Origin: Rhodomyrtus psidioides
Taxonomy: Eukaryota > Streptophyta > Magnoliopsida > Myrtales > Myrtaceae
Direction: 5' to 3'
NCBI GenBank assembly: GCA_021437785.1
Contig: JAILYB010000160.1
Coordinates: 558,001-622,000 of the forward strand
DNA: 64,000 nt
Shown here: in pieces, positions 42,789 to 54,047 of the stretch
Position numbering within the stretch: position 1 is the stretch's first letter
How the letters are laid out: each line of letters starts with the position of its first letter
Translations under genes and position numbers: made by a program
The notes under the pieces: model-generated
Databases searched by the model: none
What the model was told of the DNA's origin: nothing
The model's input: the letters and a program-made list of their open reading frames with translations, nothing else

Positions 42789-44378
42789 TCATAACTTCAT
42801 AAGTCCATCAGTTTTAAACTGATCGATCCAGATATGGAGCTCCTCATCAAGGAAATCTTTTGATTCTTCGAGCAACTGATATTCGGGTTGACCATCATCG
42901 CTTGGCGTTGAAGGATTCCTGTTTCTGTTGTGAGCGATCTGATTCTTCGAGCTAGAACCTTCGTCGTTGCTCGAGATTATAAGAGGATGATTGATCGGTT
43001 CACTATCAAAAGCACCTTCCATTTGGGAATGGGAGAAACAAAAATCCTCAAAGCATCCGCCCGCTTGATCTTCCGAAATCATATGCCCAAGCCGGGCAGA
43101 TCTTTGAACACTAGTCGCAATATGTTGATCGGGGATAGGAAGAGCACTAGCGAAAAGTTGCTGCTCAAACCAAGGAGTTCGTACCTGCTGCACTTGTGGC
43201 ATATACTCTTGAGGGGTGCTGAAATGATTCGGGGGAATATTCTGATTAGCGCCCAAGTAGTCGATGGTGCTGCTACCAGCTTGGTCGGTGCCTAGATTCG
43301 GCAGGGTATTTCTTACTTTAGGGGCATTGTAGTTATAGCCATGCCTAGTGTTTAGGCACAAGTTGAGTTCTTTCAGGTTCAGTGCTGTGTGGCGCTGTCT
43401 TAGCGCCCTTCTGTAGCTCTTGAGGTGACTCGCGACTCCATCTTTAGTGAGTCCTGGTATGTTCATGATCTCAAGTATGCGCGTTGGATATGCTGAGTTG
43501 ATCCCTAGTTGCTGAACCGCACTAAGGAACTTGAGATGAAGCTCAGGGGACCAATTGACCCTCGTCTTCTTGCGACCCGGAACAGTGTTGACAACTTGGC
43601 TATTGCTCTCTGGCCTATTTCCAGTAGAATTTGATCGAGCCGGAAATTGTTGTGGAGGGAATTCATCAGCTTTGGATTGGTCGGTCGTGATAGTAAGCTC
43701 ATCGTTAAGGAAACTCCAATCATGGTGACGCATATCACATCCTTTAGAAGGCATCGATATTGACTTCGTAGAATTGATTTGTTCATGCATATCTCCAACA
43801 AAATCCGATTGTATCGAAGATGGTTCGAGGGAGTGGGGTGGTGAATGAGCATTTTCAATCCTCATATAAGGCTTATCAAGGAACATTTCGCCGAGAGTGA
43901 TAGGGCCACCGCAATTAAGGCAAGCGATAGTGCTGGGAGCTTTCTTATACCTCATGTTCTCCGCTCGAAGCTTTTCGTTTTCCTCTTTTAGAATCGCAAG
44001 TTCTTGACGTCTGTGTTGAGCCCTCAATTTGGCTCGCTTATTTTGAAACCAAAACTTGACCCTCAAAGGTTTCATCCCTAGCCTCTGGCCCAATTCATTT
44101 CTTTGTTTCATGTTTGGGAGAGGGCATTCACTAAAGAAAGCTTCAAGCTCTTGGATTTCATTCTGAGTGTGGCACTGGCGACGTTTCCTTTTCCGGGATT
44201 GACCATCGCTGCTGCTGTTGTTGTCGCTGCTGAGATCCTGAACTTCGTCGTCGAAAGGGTTGGGTTCTGTGGTTCTGGTACCAGACGCCATCCTGGAATC
44301 TTCGAGATCTCTCAGTAGTTCATTTTCTGAGATTTTTGGATCAGTCGCCTCTAGCAACTGATGGTAACCCTCAAACAT
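42789..44378 (-). CDS. HD-GARP transcription factor copy C
   Basis: Intact 529-residue intronless ORF. Residues 62-121: homeodomain with recognition helix KFWFQNKRAK. Residues 125-146: zipper-like coil (LKEENEKLRAENMRY). Residues 153-156: CLNC, then GGPITLGEMFLDKPYMRIENA, which closely follows the HD-ZIP IV zipper-loop-zipper region. Residues 269-326: GARP domain (RVNWSPELHLKFLSAVQQLG, MNIPGLTKDGVASHLKSYR). The C-terminus has an acidic, aromatic motif (FLDEELHIWIDQF). There is no START or receiver domain. Homology to copy B extends upstream of this ATG, but there the equivalent start is GTG, a TGA interrupts, and a one-base loss shifts frame, so the MFEGY start shared with copy A is used. Function is inferred: a sequence-specific regulator with two DNA-binding domains. 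Confidence 0.88.
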   Translation of the reverse strand: MFEGYHQLLEATDPKISENELLRDLEDSRMASGTRTTEPNPFDDEVQDLSSDNNSSSDGQSRKRKRRQCHTQNEIQELEAFFSECPLPNMKQRNELGQRLGMKPLRVKFWFQNKRAKLRAQHRRQELAILKEENEKLRAENMRYKKAPSTIACLNCGGPITLGEMFLDKPYMRIENAHSPPHSLEPSSIQSDFVGDMHEQINSTKSISMPSKGCDMRHHDWSFLNDELTITTDQSKADEFPPQQFPARSNSTGNRPESNSQVVNTVPGRKKTRVNWSPELHLKFLSAVQQLGINSAYPTRILEIMNIPGLTKDGVASHLKSYRRALRQRHTALNLKELNLCLNTRHGYNYNAPKVRNTLPNLGTDQAGSSTIDYLGANQNIPPNHFSTPQEYMPQVQQVRTPWFEQQLFASALPIPDQHIATSVQRSARLGHMISEDQAGGCFEDFCFSHSQMEGAFDSEPINHPLIISSNDEGSSSKNQIAHNRNRNPSTPSDDGQPEYQLLEESKDFLDEELHIWIDQFKTDGLMKL

Positions 44379-45025
44379 GTTGGATCGAAAAATGTTCGAT
44401 CAATTTTTGCTCACTCAGGGTTCTCTACTCTCTCATGTATGCTCACTCTCTCTAAATTTTCTTTTGAGTGGTTCTGTATGCCCATGAAACGTTCTTTAAA
44501 CATGGATGAAGATCATCAGGCAAGCGTTGCTCCCAAGATTTCGTATTTCCCGCTTTGTTGTCTTCTTTCTTCTTTTCAACGTGGAGGGACACCAAATCGA
44601 TTTCCTTTTCTCGATATCCATGTCTGTCTCCCACTTATTTTCAAAAAGGTGGAACTACGCTCACCTCCTGCTCAGTTTTTTAATATGATGGGACCGCCAA
44701 ATCCTTTCGTAACTTTTTTCGATAGTTGCGCTTAACTCCCTCTCAATTTTAATATGGTGACACCGACATATCTTTTTACAACTTTTTTAGGTTTATCAAG
44801 CCTGAAATCGCGGACTGGGACAGATCTGATGGTTCACCGAAAGAGCCACCACTGCTTTACCCAATTAACTTGGCTCCACGAGCATTATTGCTGTGCCTTT
44901 CTTCATTCTCGAGTTGCTATAAAAGGAGGAGTTAATGCAGAGAAGATTAACACTCTTACATAATTGCCTTTTCTTATTTTAATCACTCTACCACACTCAT
45001 CTTCTTCTCCCTCACTCCAACGAAA
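44379..45025. promoter_or_regulatory. Divergent promoter region between HD-GARP-C and the coiled-coil ORF
   Basis: 647 bp between divergent start codons. TATAAAAG at 44918-44925 lies about 100 bp before the + strand ATG and aligns with the TATA box of unit 1. The minus-strand leader of HD-GARP aligns with those of copies A and B. Confidence 0.55.
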
Positions 45026-45754
45026 ATGACCTCTCCTATTCGCGCTTTCTCGGCCAAAATTTTGGCCCAGTGGGAAAAACTCTATAACCTCCTCAGTCGA
45101 GGCTATGCTCATATAGCCAATCACCCAGAAACTGAAGATGAAATCCGCATTTTGCTCGTGGAAATAGACACCACCTCCATCGAGGGCACTAATTTAGAGA
45201 GGGAATATAGAATCTTCCCAACCCTCTTTATAAACTTTTTAGAGACTTACCGTGTCGCTCATCGAAAAGCTACCGTGGCTCACGTTTTGCGAGCTCGCTA
45301 TGAGGATCGGTCCAACTGCTTGGTGTTGGCCAACCTTGTGGCCGATAGTCACAGAAAGGCTGTTGAGTTCGCCAACAAGCGAGTCTCGATGTTGCTTCGC
45401 GAGAGGGGAAATTTGGTGGAGCGCTTGGCCTTATCCCTGACCACCTATGAGCACGACCGTCGTAATGTCGTGTTGAAGTTTCAATGTGAGTGGCAGGAAG
45501 AAAGGCTTGACAGCATTACCGCGGATATAGCCCATGGGAGAGGACTAGTTCGGGACCTAGAAATAGCCGCCGAAGATCACGGGACCAAGGTTGCCGAGCT
45601 TAAAGGGAAATGTAAACGCCTTCTTCTTAAGCTTGCAGATCTCGAGTCTCGAGGTAGTGAGTATAAGCAAAGCATCAATAATATGGAGGGCCAACTTGGT
45701 TCCTTTGTGATGCTAATTAGGGCTCATTGCGGTTTTATGTTTCCACCCCGATGA
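45026..45754 (+). CDS. Uncharacterised coiled-coil ORF, antisense to the retroelement (unit 2)
   Basis: Intact 242-residue homologue of 20141-20878. The two align end to end: shared AQWEKxYNLLxRGYAHI, VLRARYEDRS, LLRERxNLV, EHDRRNV, INNMEGQLGSFV and a terminal FPPR. Differences are mostly single substitutions, and there is no internal frameshift in about 0.73 kb, while the surrounding interior has drifted in length. That pattern suggests a maintained protein. No known domain is recognised; the C-terminal half is coiled-coil-like. It faces opposite to the element and away from HD-GARP. Confidence 0.72.
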   Translation: MTSPIRAFSAKILAQWEKLYNLLSRGYAHIANHPETEDEIRILLVEIDTTSIEGTNLEREYRIFPTLFINFLETYRVAHRKATVAHVLRARYEDRSNCLVLANLVADSHRKAVEFANKRVSMLLRERGNLVERLALSLTTYEHDRRNVVLKFQCEWQEERLDSITADIAHGRGLVRDLEIAAEDHGTKVAELKGKCKRLLLKLADLESRGSEYKQSINNMEGQLGSFVMLIRAHCGFMFPPR

Positions 45755-46780
45755 TTTGTATGATCTGCTTTTAAGGTCCCTCGATTGAGCGAAATGAATG
45801 AAAGTTCTAATGTGTGTGTCTCAACTTCTGTATGGCTGACTTTCTCGAACACCTGACCACTCTCAACCTAGGCAAGCTGCGCTTTGACATTGATGATTCG
45901 AGCGTGTACATCTTGATTTTTTAATCTTGCTTATGATCGGATAAAGGAACCTCCCACCGCGATTATCCACAAAAAGACTTCTCTTCTCTACTTGTTTTTA
46001 ACCTGTTTCAAATGAAAAGGCAGAATCAGAAGAAAGAATTTGAAAAATAAAGCATAAATCCTTTCAATTTTATGCTTACTTGTGATTAATAGGGATAAGA
46101 GCTTTTACAAGGGTTTTGGCCTTGTGCAAAAGCTTTTATCAATATTCCTCAAAGGAAAGCATATCATTGAAAGGAATGTAATTCACGATAATCGCCTTTG
46201 ATCAATTCCAAGAAAATCAATGGAATGTTCAAAAGTACACAATTACGATGTGTTTTAAATTCAATTGAAGATACGGTATCCAAATTAAAGCCGTTTGCTA
46301 AGAACGAGAGTAATTTGGATATCTATCTTTTCATTAAATTTGAAAAACACGAATACTCTTGATCAATTATTGTGGATTACTAATGATGCAAAACATGCAT
46401 GAACCAATTCAAGTTTATAGTTCCTTCTGGCGAAATTGGGATTGTATTGCCCTATACGGCCAAAAGGTTGTATAAGACTTCCAATTTCAATTTCATCCAA
46501 AGGAATTATAAAATTGATTTTGGAGTATTCGAGTGATTAGAAGAAATGCCACTATCACATTCCAATGACAAGTCAATAGAAATACAACAAATTTCAATCT
46601 GAATGTATATAAACACAAATAGATCCCTAATACAATCAATCTAAGGGATCAGATAGAGAGGATCTCAGCAAAATAAATCCTATACAAGAAGGCTAGAAAT
46701 GAAAATTAAAACAAAGGAATGTGATCTTAATACTTAGAGATGCCCCAGTTTCGATCTTTGAGACGTGACTTCAGGATCAC
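45755..46780. other. Unit 2 interior after the coiled-coil ORF: no gene
   Basis: It aligns with unit 1 from 20879. From 46180 it is also duplicated at 35813. No coding signal was found on either strand. Confidence 0.5.
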
Positions 46781-47020
46781 CTATTCCAAATCGTCATCTT
46801 CATTAGATGATACCTCAATGATGTCCATAGCAGGCTCTTCTTGTCCACTTGGCGCTCGTAATGGGATGACACCATCTTCATCTTCCATCAAGAACATTGG
46901 GAGGAAAACACACCTATCTATCCTCAAAATGGCATTTAATCCAATCACCGGAATTATGCAATGAATATAATGATTAAGAGCTGTAACAAGTTCGAGGGAT
47001 AGAAAAGTCTTACCAACCAA
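46781..47020 (-). CDS. Small acidic ORF with SUMO-interaction-like motif (copy 2)
   Basis: Same 79-residue ORF as 36414-36653, in the complete interior between the primer site and the antisense ORF. It is in sense orientation, where Tat-like elements may carry an ORF upstream of gag. Coding status is uncertain. Confidence 0.3.
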   Translation of the reverse strand: MVGKTFLSLELVTALNHYIHCIIPVIGLNAILRIDRCVFLPMFLMEDEDGVIPLRAPSGQEEPAMDIIEVSSNEDDDLE

Positions 47021-47617
47021 ACTTTAGAGAAAATCAAGCTTCTCTGTATTTTTAGCAGTGTTAGGTATACTAACCTTCCATAGACAAACACATGAGACAA
47101 GTGAGGGAAAACTCCTAAAAATCAAAAGATAGGGCTTGGTACCTAAAGCCAAGGTTCTCACCTCGAATTCCGGGAAGAGCCGATTCCATTGCACAACTAT
47201 CGTTGCATTGGGACTCAATCCATAGTTCGAAGTGAGCGGAATTGAAAAGTGGATTACCCCATGTTTTTCCTCACGGAGATTCCATTTTCAATTCCTTCTA
47301 TTGTGTTCCTAAAGAGGGCGCCTGGGGTTTTAGGCGCAATTGTGTGTATTCATTGTGTCGTGCTAAAGCAATAGACATGCATTTTATTTAACAATCACCG
47401 CTTCAATATAAACATCCACACAATCATACATCCAAAACTCCTGCCTGCATAAAACAAAGTTAACAAGCACTTCACCCCTTATTTCTCCCGTCTACAAAAA
47501 CATCTAACACATTCGTTAGCATATACACCTCACTTTCGAGAGCATCTGCATAAAATTAGGTTAGAAGAATCAATCAACTTTTTAATCGGCTCAAGTCCAC
47601 TAAATGGTTAAGAACCA

Positions 47618-47636
47618 GTCCCCAGCGGAGTCGCCA
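47618..47636 (-). other. Primer binding site of unit 2
   Basis: TGGCGACTCCGCTGGGGAC on the minus strand, 3 nt from the LTR end. It differs by one base from the unit 1 site. Confidence 0.78.
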
Positions 47637-47639
47637 GTC

Positions 47640-48806
47640 TGTCGCGACCCTCTTGAGGTTGTCGGGCTCTCGAGGGCTAATGGGCCGTCCTGTCTGGTCG
47701 GACGCGGGCCTCTCCCAAGGCCCATTACCCAAATCGCAACGGAGGTATGCGTGATCGACTTTCAGTGTGGTCTAGTGACATGTGCTAAGTGTGCATGCCA
47801 TGGAGTCGCCACCAATCATTTTTTTAGGGTATGATTGGACCACCCAATCGAATAGTTGGGAGTTTCTATTCAATTCTGCGAGAACCAGAGAAATGGTTTC
47901 GGGGACTTAGTTACACCAACTGTCAGAGTTGATGCCCTTTCGGTACCTAAGTTGACTGAATTTTCTAGCCTGAGATTCATGCGGATGAGTAAGGTATGAA
48001 CCCTAAATCTAGAAATTCATGTAGATAGGAGTGATTATCCTAGCAATCACAATCAGTAATAAAATGCCCAACTCAAGGAATCTAGATATGCAAATAAATC
48101 ACATGGCATTCCTAGTAAGGTCCTATTTATCAATCACAGCTCAAGAATGATTTAGCTGTCCTAGCCATTCTACACACGATCTAACCTAAGAAAAGCATTA
48201 GGAAGCATCGAAGGAGTTCGAGAGTACTCACATGGGGTTCGCCGTGCCCTGGTTTGGTCTTGGACGAGCTATCGAGCTCATGCCGACACGATTATATTTG
48301 GGGATCCACTCGGCGTTTTACACCATGAAATCATGTGAAACAAAAATGAAAATATTCAGCAAGGGGCATTTATTGTAGATGGTGGTCGATCTAATTGGAC
48401 GTCAAGACTAAAAAAGATGTAGAAATTTACAGATTAAAATACTCGAATGACATTTTTTTGCTAAATTCAACTCTATGCGTCGTGAAGAAACACATGCAAT
48501 TGAACTTGATTTTGACTATTTATGAGTTCAAAATGTAAAAGAAATTAAAATAAAAATATTGACTATTTTTCTATATTTTTACGACAGCGAACGCTATTTT
48601 TCTTCATTTTTCATGTATTTTTCTATTTTTGGAAAATATTAAAAAATATTAAAAAATATGAAAAATTATTTTTTATCAAAAATGGTTCCTTTAGCTTGGT
48701 CAAGGCTACCAAAGATGATTTTTTAATTTTTTTAACTTTTTATAGATTTTTTATGAATTTTTTAAAAATAAACTATGAAAGACTGATCAAAAATCAGGTG
48801 TCAACA
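47640..48806 (-). repeat. Unit 2 5' LTR (1,167 bp)
   Basis: About 99% identical to 37273-38437. It ends at the AGGCT duplication (48807-48811). Confidence 0.9.
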
Positions 48807-48811
48807 AGGCT

Positions 48812-49365
48812 TCTAGAAGAAGTCTCTCCAAAACTTTCCGTTTGGACAAGACAGATATCAAAAAAAGATTTCGTAACCGTTGGGGATCGTCAAAGGAAAG
48901 TCTTCCCCGTTTGGATCAAATTGCCCATACAATTATGATCTTGGGTTTCCATAGATGATTTTGTTCATTTGGAAAGTCGTATGTTTATCTCCTTGATTTC
49001 GCATCCTTGATTGATCTCTATCCCCGAGAATTCTCAAGAATGATCCAGCTTGATTGTATCCGTTGTAGTGTCAAATAAGCACATTTAAAAGTCCTCTTCA
49101 AGTTCTGATTACTGCACGTGAATACTCCACTCAGAGCTTGAGCGTCATTCCAACGAGCTATCTCCACTCAACGTCTGAGCTCCAACCAGCGTCTAAGTCC
49201 CTCAGAAATCCCATATGAGCAAAACCTTTTTGACAGATTCAATCTTGTGCATCCCCGCACCAAAGGATAATCTGCAAAACAAGTATTCCACAGCATTATC
49301 TCGAAACTTAAGAGTACTTGGATTGTTTTGTCAACTTCAAAATCACTTGAGGGTTTTTCTCAACA
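48812..49365 (-). repeat. SIRE 5' LTR, distal piece
   Basis: It continues the LTR after unit 2. Homologous to the part of the 3' LTR that follows ~25745, ending TTTTTCTCAACA. Confidence 0.87.
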
Positions 49366-49370
49366 CATGG

Positions 49371-51156
49371 AATATTTGCCAAGCCACTAATTTGATCATA
49401 TGTAAAAATCTAATCAACATGTATTTATACGAGGCACGAACATTTCATTCTCATGTACTACCCCGGTCAAGGATTTCAATGCATTGTCATGGCTAGATCG
49501 CATAGGACATCTTTATTGTACCTTGCATGTAACAAGGAGATAGGTAATTTTGCTCACACGTGTAACTTCGTATGCGAACGAACTTTGAGCATCAAGTACG
49601 TAGATGGATTAACGAGCAACCAATATGCGCACCTGTGAATCATACACATCCAACACACAAGTCAATACTACGCCTCATGTCTAAAGATTATTTACATAAG
49701 ACTAGAGCATGAACGATTAGACATTAATCAATCTAAAAGCTTTCATGTCGCTAATCGTTCAATGCGTGTTACGTTCAGTGAACTTGTTTGGTACAAACAT
49801 CTGTGTTCTAACTCGGGCATCACAACATCCAATAAATTGTAACTTGTCATTCCCTCATAATGGCGAATGTAAGAACACATCGGTCTTAAAAGTTAAAAGG
49901 TTCATTAATATCTACTCAATGATCCATTGACTGGGAACATTTTAAAGATTTAGCCTAACTGTGATCCCGCCACACATATTCTCAATGTCTAGAGAATAGG
50001 CCCAGTCATCACAATTGGTATTATGAAATTATTTCTATATATAAATAATTAAAAAATGAATAAATAAGTCTTTGCCATTAATTAAATAAAAAATTAAAAA
50101 TACAATTGAAATCCCTAACATGTAACACGGTTGCTTTAGGACATACATCTAACAGTATATACAAAGGCAGTTAAAATAGTCGATCTTATTAAGACATTTA
50201 TTCGTTACAGACAGTAACCCACCATTTCCTAAAACCTCGGCGATGGGTTTGCTCCTCCTTTGTCCATCATTTTTTTTTTGGTCCGTCATATCTCTAACTT
50301 TTGCTTTGTCTCTTTGTAGAGAGCAGGAGCCAAATCCCGCACCTATGATACTAGCGTCCTCACTCCCAAACTCGACCTTTGTCCATCATTTAGCAGCGCG
50401 GCATGTATGACTGTGCAATATGCATCCCTCCTATAGACTTTCCTCGCATCACGTAATTATAGAACGAACTGCTATTCTCTCTTTTTTCAGTGAATAATAG
50501 ATGGACAACTCTCGGACTCAAGACTAAATTATCATGTTATCTCCTGAAGGCTTTGGCACGCTTGGAAAAGTGGGATTCAATTAAGTTGAGTAATAATGGA
50601 AGATAAAGCGAACAAAAAACCAAAGAGGGTCGCGATTTTCTTTGCATGAACTTAAAAATTTTGGTAGCTCCGCAATTTTTTTTTTTTATCTTCTTCTCGT
50701 TAACAATCCCGCGGTCGATTCAGGGATAAGTGCGTTCTCATACTTTCAGCTTGGGCACCTTTGGTTGCGAGTTCGTAGACTGTCGTTTCACTAGGGAGGC
50801 ACTGCAGTGACGACGCTGGTTAGTAGACGTGCTAGCTTTTTTAACTAGCCACCTGGTTATGGTCGCGTTCCTAATCTGCTAGCCTGACAATATCGTTAGC
50901 TATTTATGGTCATGCAATCTCTCAATCAATGAGCGCTTTATGCAAAACACCACGAAGATGGTGTATGAATCTACGATTGAGATTGTACCGTCCCCGATAG
51001 TATTGTCACAGAAGTATATCTCAAGAAAGATAGTTTCTTTTTCTGATGTTTCTAATGCCATTATTGAGTAGGCAACTTCAGGTTCGGCCATTTTGCATGG
51101 TGCAAAAAAAAGGGGACAAAAGAAGAATAAGCAGAATAAGTATATCAAACTAATGT
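49371..51156. other. Non-coding region between the SIRE and Mutator-like elements
   Basis: AT-rich. The 60-90-residue open frames here show no family signature. An 82-residue minus frame (50900-51148) has a hydrophobic start but nothing else to support it. I see no RNA gene. Confidence 0.45.
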
Positions 51157-51165
51157 TCTTTGGAC
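51157..51165. repeat. Target site duplication of the Mutator-like element, left copy
   Basis: TCTTTGGAC, repeated exactly at 61418-61426. Nine bases is the length typical of Mutator elements. Confidence 0.92.
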
Positions 51166-51252
51166 GAGTTTTTTTCCAATTTAATACAAAAAAAAATATT
51201 TACAAAATTAGACACTATTTGAAAGAATTTACGGATTTAGGTCTCGCGCGCT
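51166..51252 (+). repeat. MULE left terminal inverted repeat
   Basis: 87 bp matching the reverse complement of 61331-61417 with about five differences. Both share a TTTTTTTCCAATTTAATAC start and end at GGTCTCGCGCGCT. Confidence 0.9.
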
Positions 51253-51490
51253 TGGTGGGCCAGCGCACGAGACCAGCGATCGGGTTGGGCCATCGCGCAA
51301 CGCTCGCGCGCTGGCCCAAGCAGTGCGCAACAGGCGCGCGTTGACAGGAACAACACGCGGCCCATTGCGCTCAGACTAAGGGAGCGCGCGATGGGCCGCG
51401 CGCTGGTCGAGCCAGTGCGCGGGGCCCGCGCTGGGCATCGCGGCCCGTCGGGCGCCGGCCCAGCCTCCGCGCCGCTCGCGCGCCCTCGCC
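51253..51490. other. MULE left subterminal GC-rich region
   Basis: Extremely GC- and CpG-rich (repeated GCGCGCGCTGG and GGGCC motifs) in an otherwise AT-rich window. It is non-coding. Confidence 0.6.
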
Positions 51491-51678
51491 ATTTAATTAA
51501 AATATTAAATTAATTAATATGTAAATTATTAAATAAAAATATGCATAAAATTATTGTGAAACACAACATACCACAGAGTTAAAAAGTCATATAGCCATGT
51601 AAAATAGATAACAATCCTCAACTCAATTTACCTGACCCCAAAAAGAACAATTCTCAATCTGAAATGCAGTAACATGCA

Positions 51679-54047
51679 CTAATGATGTTGTCTTCCTACA
51701 TGGCCTCCTGTTCCGCAATCAGGTGCTCTCCGTTGATGGGCTGGTCTGGTGTTGTAACGATGAGAACGAACATCGGGAGGAGCAGGACGTGTAGATGATG
51801 AAGGCATATGTTGTGATGGATCATGAATCTGTAGTGGGACTGCATCATCAAAGTCCGAAAAAATGCCATACCCAGACTGTGCATAGCCAACTGTATGATG
51901 GGCTTGAAATTGAGGATGGAAATCAGAACCCCATGAAGCTGGAGAAGTAACGGGCGTATGCGGCTCTTGATTGTCACCATATTGAAACGAAGAACCCGCA
52001 TGAGATGGGCCAGCAAAGTGGGCGAACCCTGCAACTAAATTTGTCTGGCCGGACCCTGTAGCGAAATTTGTCTGGGCAAATCCTGGAGTAAACCCCGGAC
52101 CGAAATCTGATGTATGATATTCCATGGCATATGGGACAACATTATCATCTGGATGAGCTCTAGTGGTTCGCCGGGTCGGCTGAACAGTCTCAGGTGGGTC
52201 ATTATCTTGTGGCCCAACTGGTGCTGCTGTAGTCGCTGGCTAGGGTGGTGGCATCATTGTTATCCGTCTCTCCTCGTGCTGGGCATATAACGTTGCCCTA
52301 AGTATTCGCTGTAGTTCTCTCCAGGCTTGAAGAGATGGATTGGCTGTGTTCAAAATATGTAATGCGCGCTCGACGCCATCACTCTGGTAATGATATTAAA
52401 AACCACAAAATTTTATAAATGTCAATAACTTATGTTAATAAAAAAAGTAACGATTTAAATTGAAAGTGTTTGCACTAACCGATGAACCCATTCCGGCTCC
52501 CGGGACGGAAATCCACCTCCGTGTATGTCTACGGAACCACTCCATATATGCTGAATAAAAGTGAAGTGGCTCCTCTTCATGAGCTTCTTGGACTATATAT
52601 CTATCGCGGTCGTCCCATATGTCGATGAACCGTCTGTGCGTGGCTATCCAATCCCTTCCAACTGGCCTTAACTCAATATCATGCAAGGCCACATGATCGC
52701 TAGGAGCTATCGGTATTGGCTGATGCATAGAAAACTGTCGTAATACTCGATCTGTATAATGCCACTCAACTATCCAGTAACATATGAGTGGAACACGAGC
52801 CGTCCAAATATGTTGTCCCTGCCGGCAGTAATTTGGTAATTGCGCCATAATGTCATTGGTGTATGGTAGCCAAGTAATCTGTTATCGCAATAAAACATTT
52901 CAAATTAAATGAAGAATTAATGTAAAATTTAATATTATAATAAACTCGTTTGTTGATATAGTTTACTTACATCTTCAGATGACATTCTATCAAGCAAGTA
53001 GCGCAAATGTAACAAAGTATGTGTGGGTATCACCGTTGTCCGTCGTGCCTGAATCCATCTGCAGCAAAAAATGAGATCTTAATATCATATCCATACAATA
53101 AAGAATTAATGACTTGAACTGAAAAAGTATTAACTTACATATCGGCTACCGAGAGGTCTATCTGGAAAAGGATTAGGGTTCCTCAGGGATGGGGAGATAC
53201 ATTTGAAACGCTCACATGCCCAAATTTGCAAAACATGTAGGGCACCGCCGATCTGCTTTGTCTCTGGATCAGTTGCACTGCACAGTTCTCGATACAGCCA
53301 CGCAAGCGCGGCTGAACCCCAACTGTACGGGGTAGGATCGTCAAGGTTCTCCAGTAATGGAAGAAATAGCAAACTAATCCTGGAGGATGATTTGTCAGCA
53401 AAAATAGAACCTCCAAGCAACCGGAGAATGAATGCTCTAGTATGCTGTCTCACGGTGACTTCATTGGCATCGTCTGGAATCTCAACAAAGTGTTCTCTCA
53501 GCCAGGCCAACCTCAACTGCGTGCCACGTAGATTGTCTGGACGAGCACCTAGTAGGTCGTCACAAAGAGCGCCCCAATTCCTATTAGTAGGGCCCGTAAG
53601 TGCCCGTCCATCAATAGGAAGGCCTGTCAGCACTGAAATATCCTGAAGCGATATCGTGCATTCGCCATCAGGCATATGAAAGGTGTGGGTCTCTGGCCTC
53701 CATCGCTCGACTAGTGCAGTAATCAGGTGCCAATCCAGGTGGAAAAATCCCATCAAATGAACCTGATAAAAGCCTGAAGCTCGCAGATATGGGACTATGC
53801 GCGGATCAACTTCAGGTATATGTATCGTCGATCTCCGACACATGAGCGCTTCATTATGATGACCCTGTGAAATGTGACATGGAGAAGTGTTATTATGAAT
53901 ATTGATAATGATGTTACAAGTGACAGATCAACTGCTAAATTAGTCAATTACCTTAGCGTTCCATATGGCCTGCGATCTATGTCTATCCTGTCGTATAAGT
54001 AGCGAATCATCCACAGGTCCCGGCTGAATGTACGTCCTCTGATCCAT
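51679..54047 (-). pseudogene. Plant mobile domain (PMD, MAIN-like) gene, five exons, one premature stop
   Basis: Exons on the minus strand: 54047-53952, 53864-53139, 53048-52971, 52878-52480, 52383-51679. All introns are GT-AG and all junctions fall between codons, giving 668 codons including the stop. Exon 1 reads GPVDDSLLIRQDRHRSQAIW. Exon 2 holds the PMD core (LITALVERWRPETHTFHMPDGE, LQDISVLTGLPIDG). Exons 3-4 continue it (LLHLRYLLDRM, WLPYTNDIMAQLP, VPLICYWIVEWHYTDRVLRQF). Exon 5 is a low-complexity tail. A TAG at 52240-52242 truncates the tail, leaving the PMD itself intact. The family includes MAIN/MAIL proteins that affect silencing, and also many transposon-borne copies, as here. Confidence 0.87.

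Larger units (their letters stand above)
34994..48806 (-). mobile_element. Unit 2: non-autonomous LTR retrotransposon with a partial tandem duplication, carrying HD-GARP-C
   Basis: 13.8 kb flanked by a perfect 5 bp duplication AGGCT. In + order: truncated LTR (34994-35803), a copy of the primer-site-proximal interior (35813-37272, matching 46180-47639), complete LTR (37273-38437), full interior, complete LTR (47640-48806). The layout LTR/partial interior/LTR/interior/LTR is what unequal LTR recombination with a later deletion would give. The full interior has the same order as unit 1 (polypurine tract, tandem repeats, HD-GARP, divergent promoter, antisense ORF, primer site) and no gag or pol motif. 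Confidence 0.87.
7442..49365 (-). mobile_element. SIRE/Maximus-type Ty1/copia retrotransposon, host of two nested insertions
   Basis: On the minus strand: 5' LTR (49365-48812 plus 34993-34464), tRNA-Met primer site, gag, protease, integrase, RT, RNase H, an env-like coiled-coil ORF, polypurine tract AAAAAGGGGGAGAT, 3' LTR (26308-25586 plus 7807-7442). Removing the two insertions leaves about 10.3 kb, the usual SIRE size. The long coiled-coil gag extension, the polypurine tract and the post-pol ORF point to the SIRE/Maximus lineage. Many nonsense codons and a protease frameshift show it is dead. LTR halves of 366+723 and 530+554 bp reassemble to 1,089 and 1,084 bp. Confidence 0.88.
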
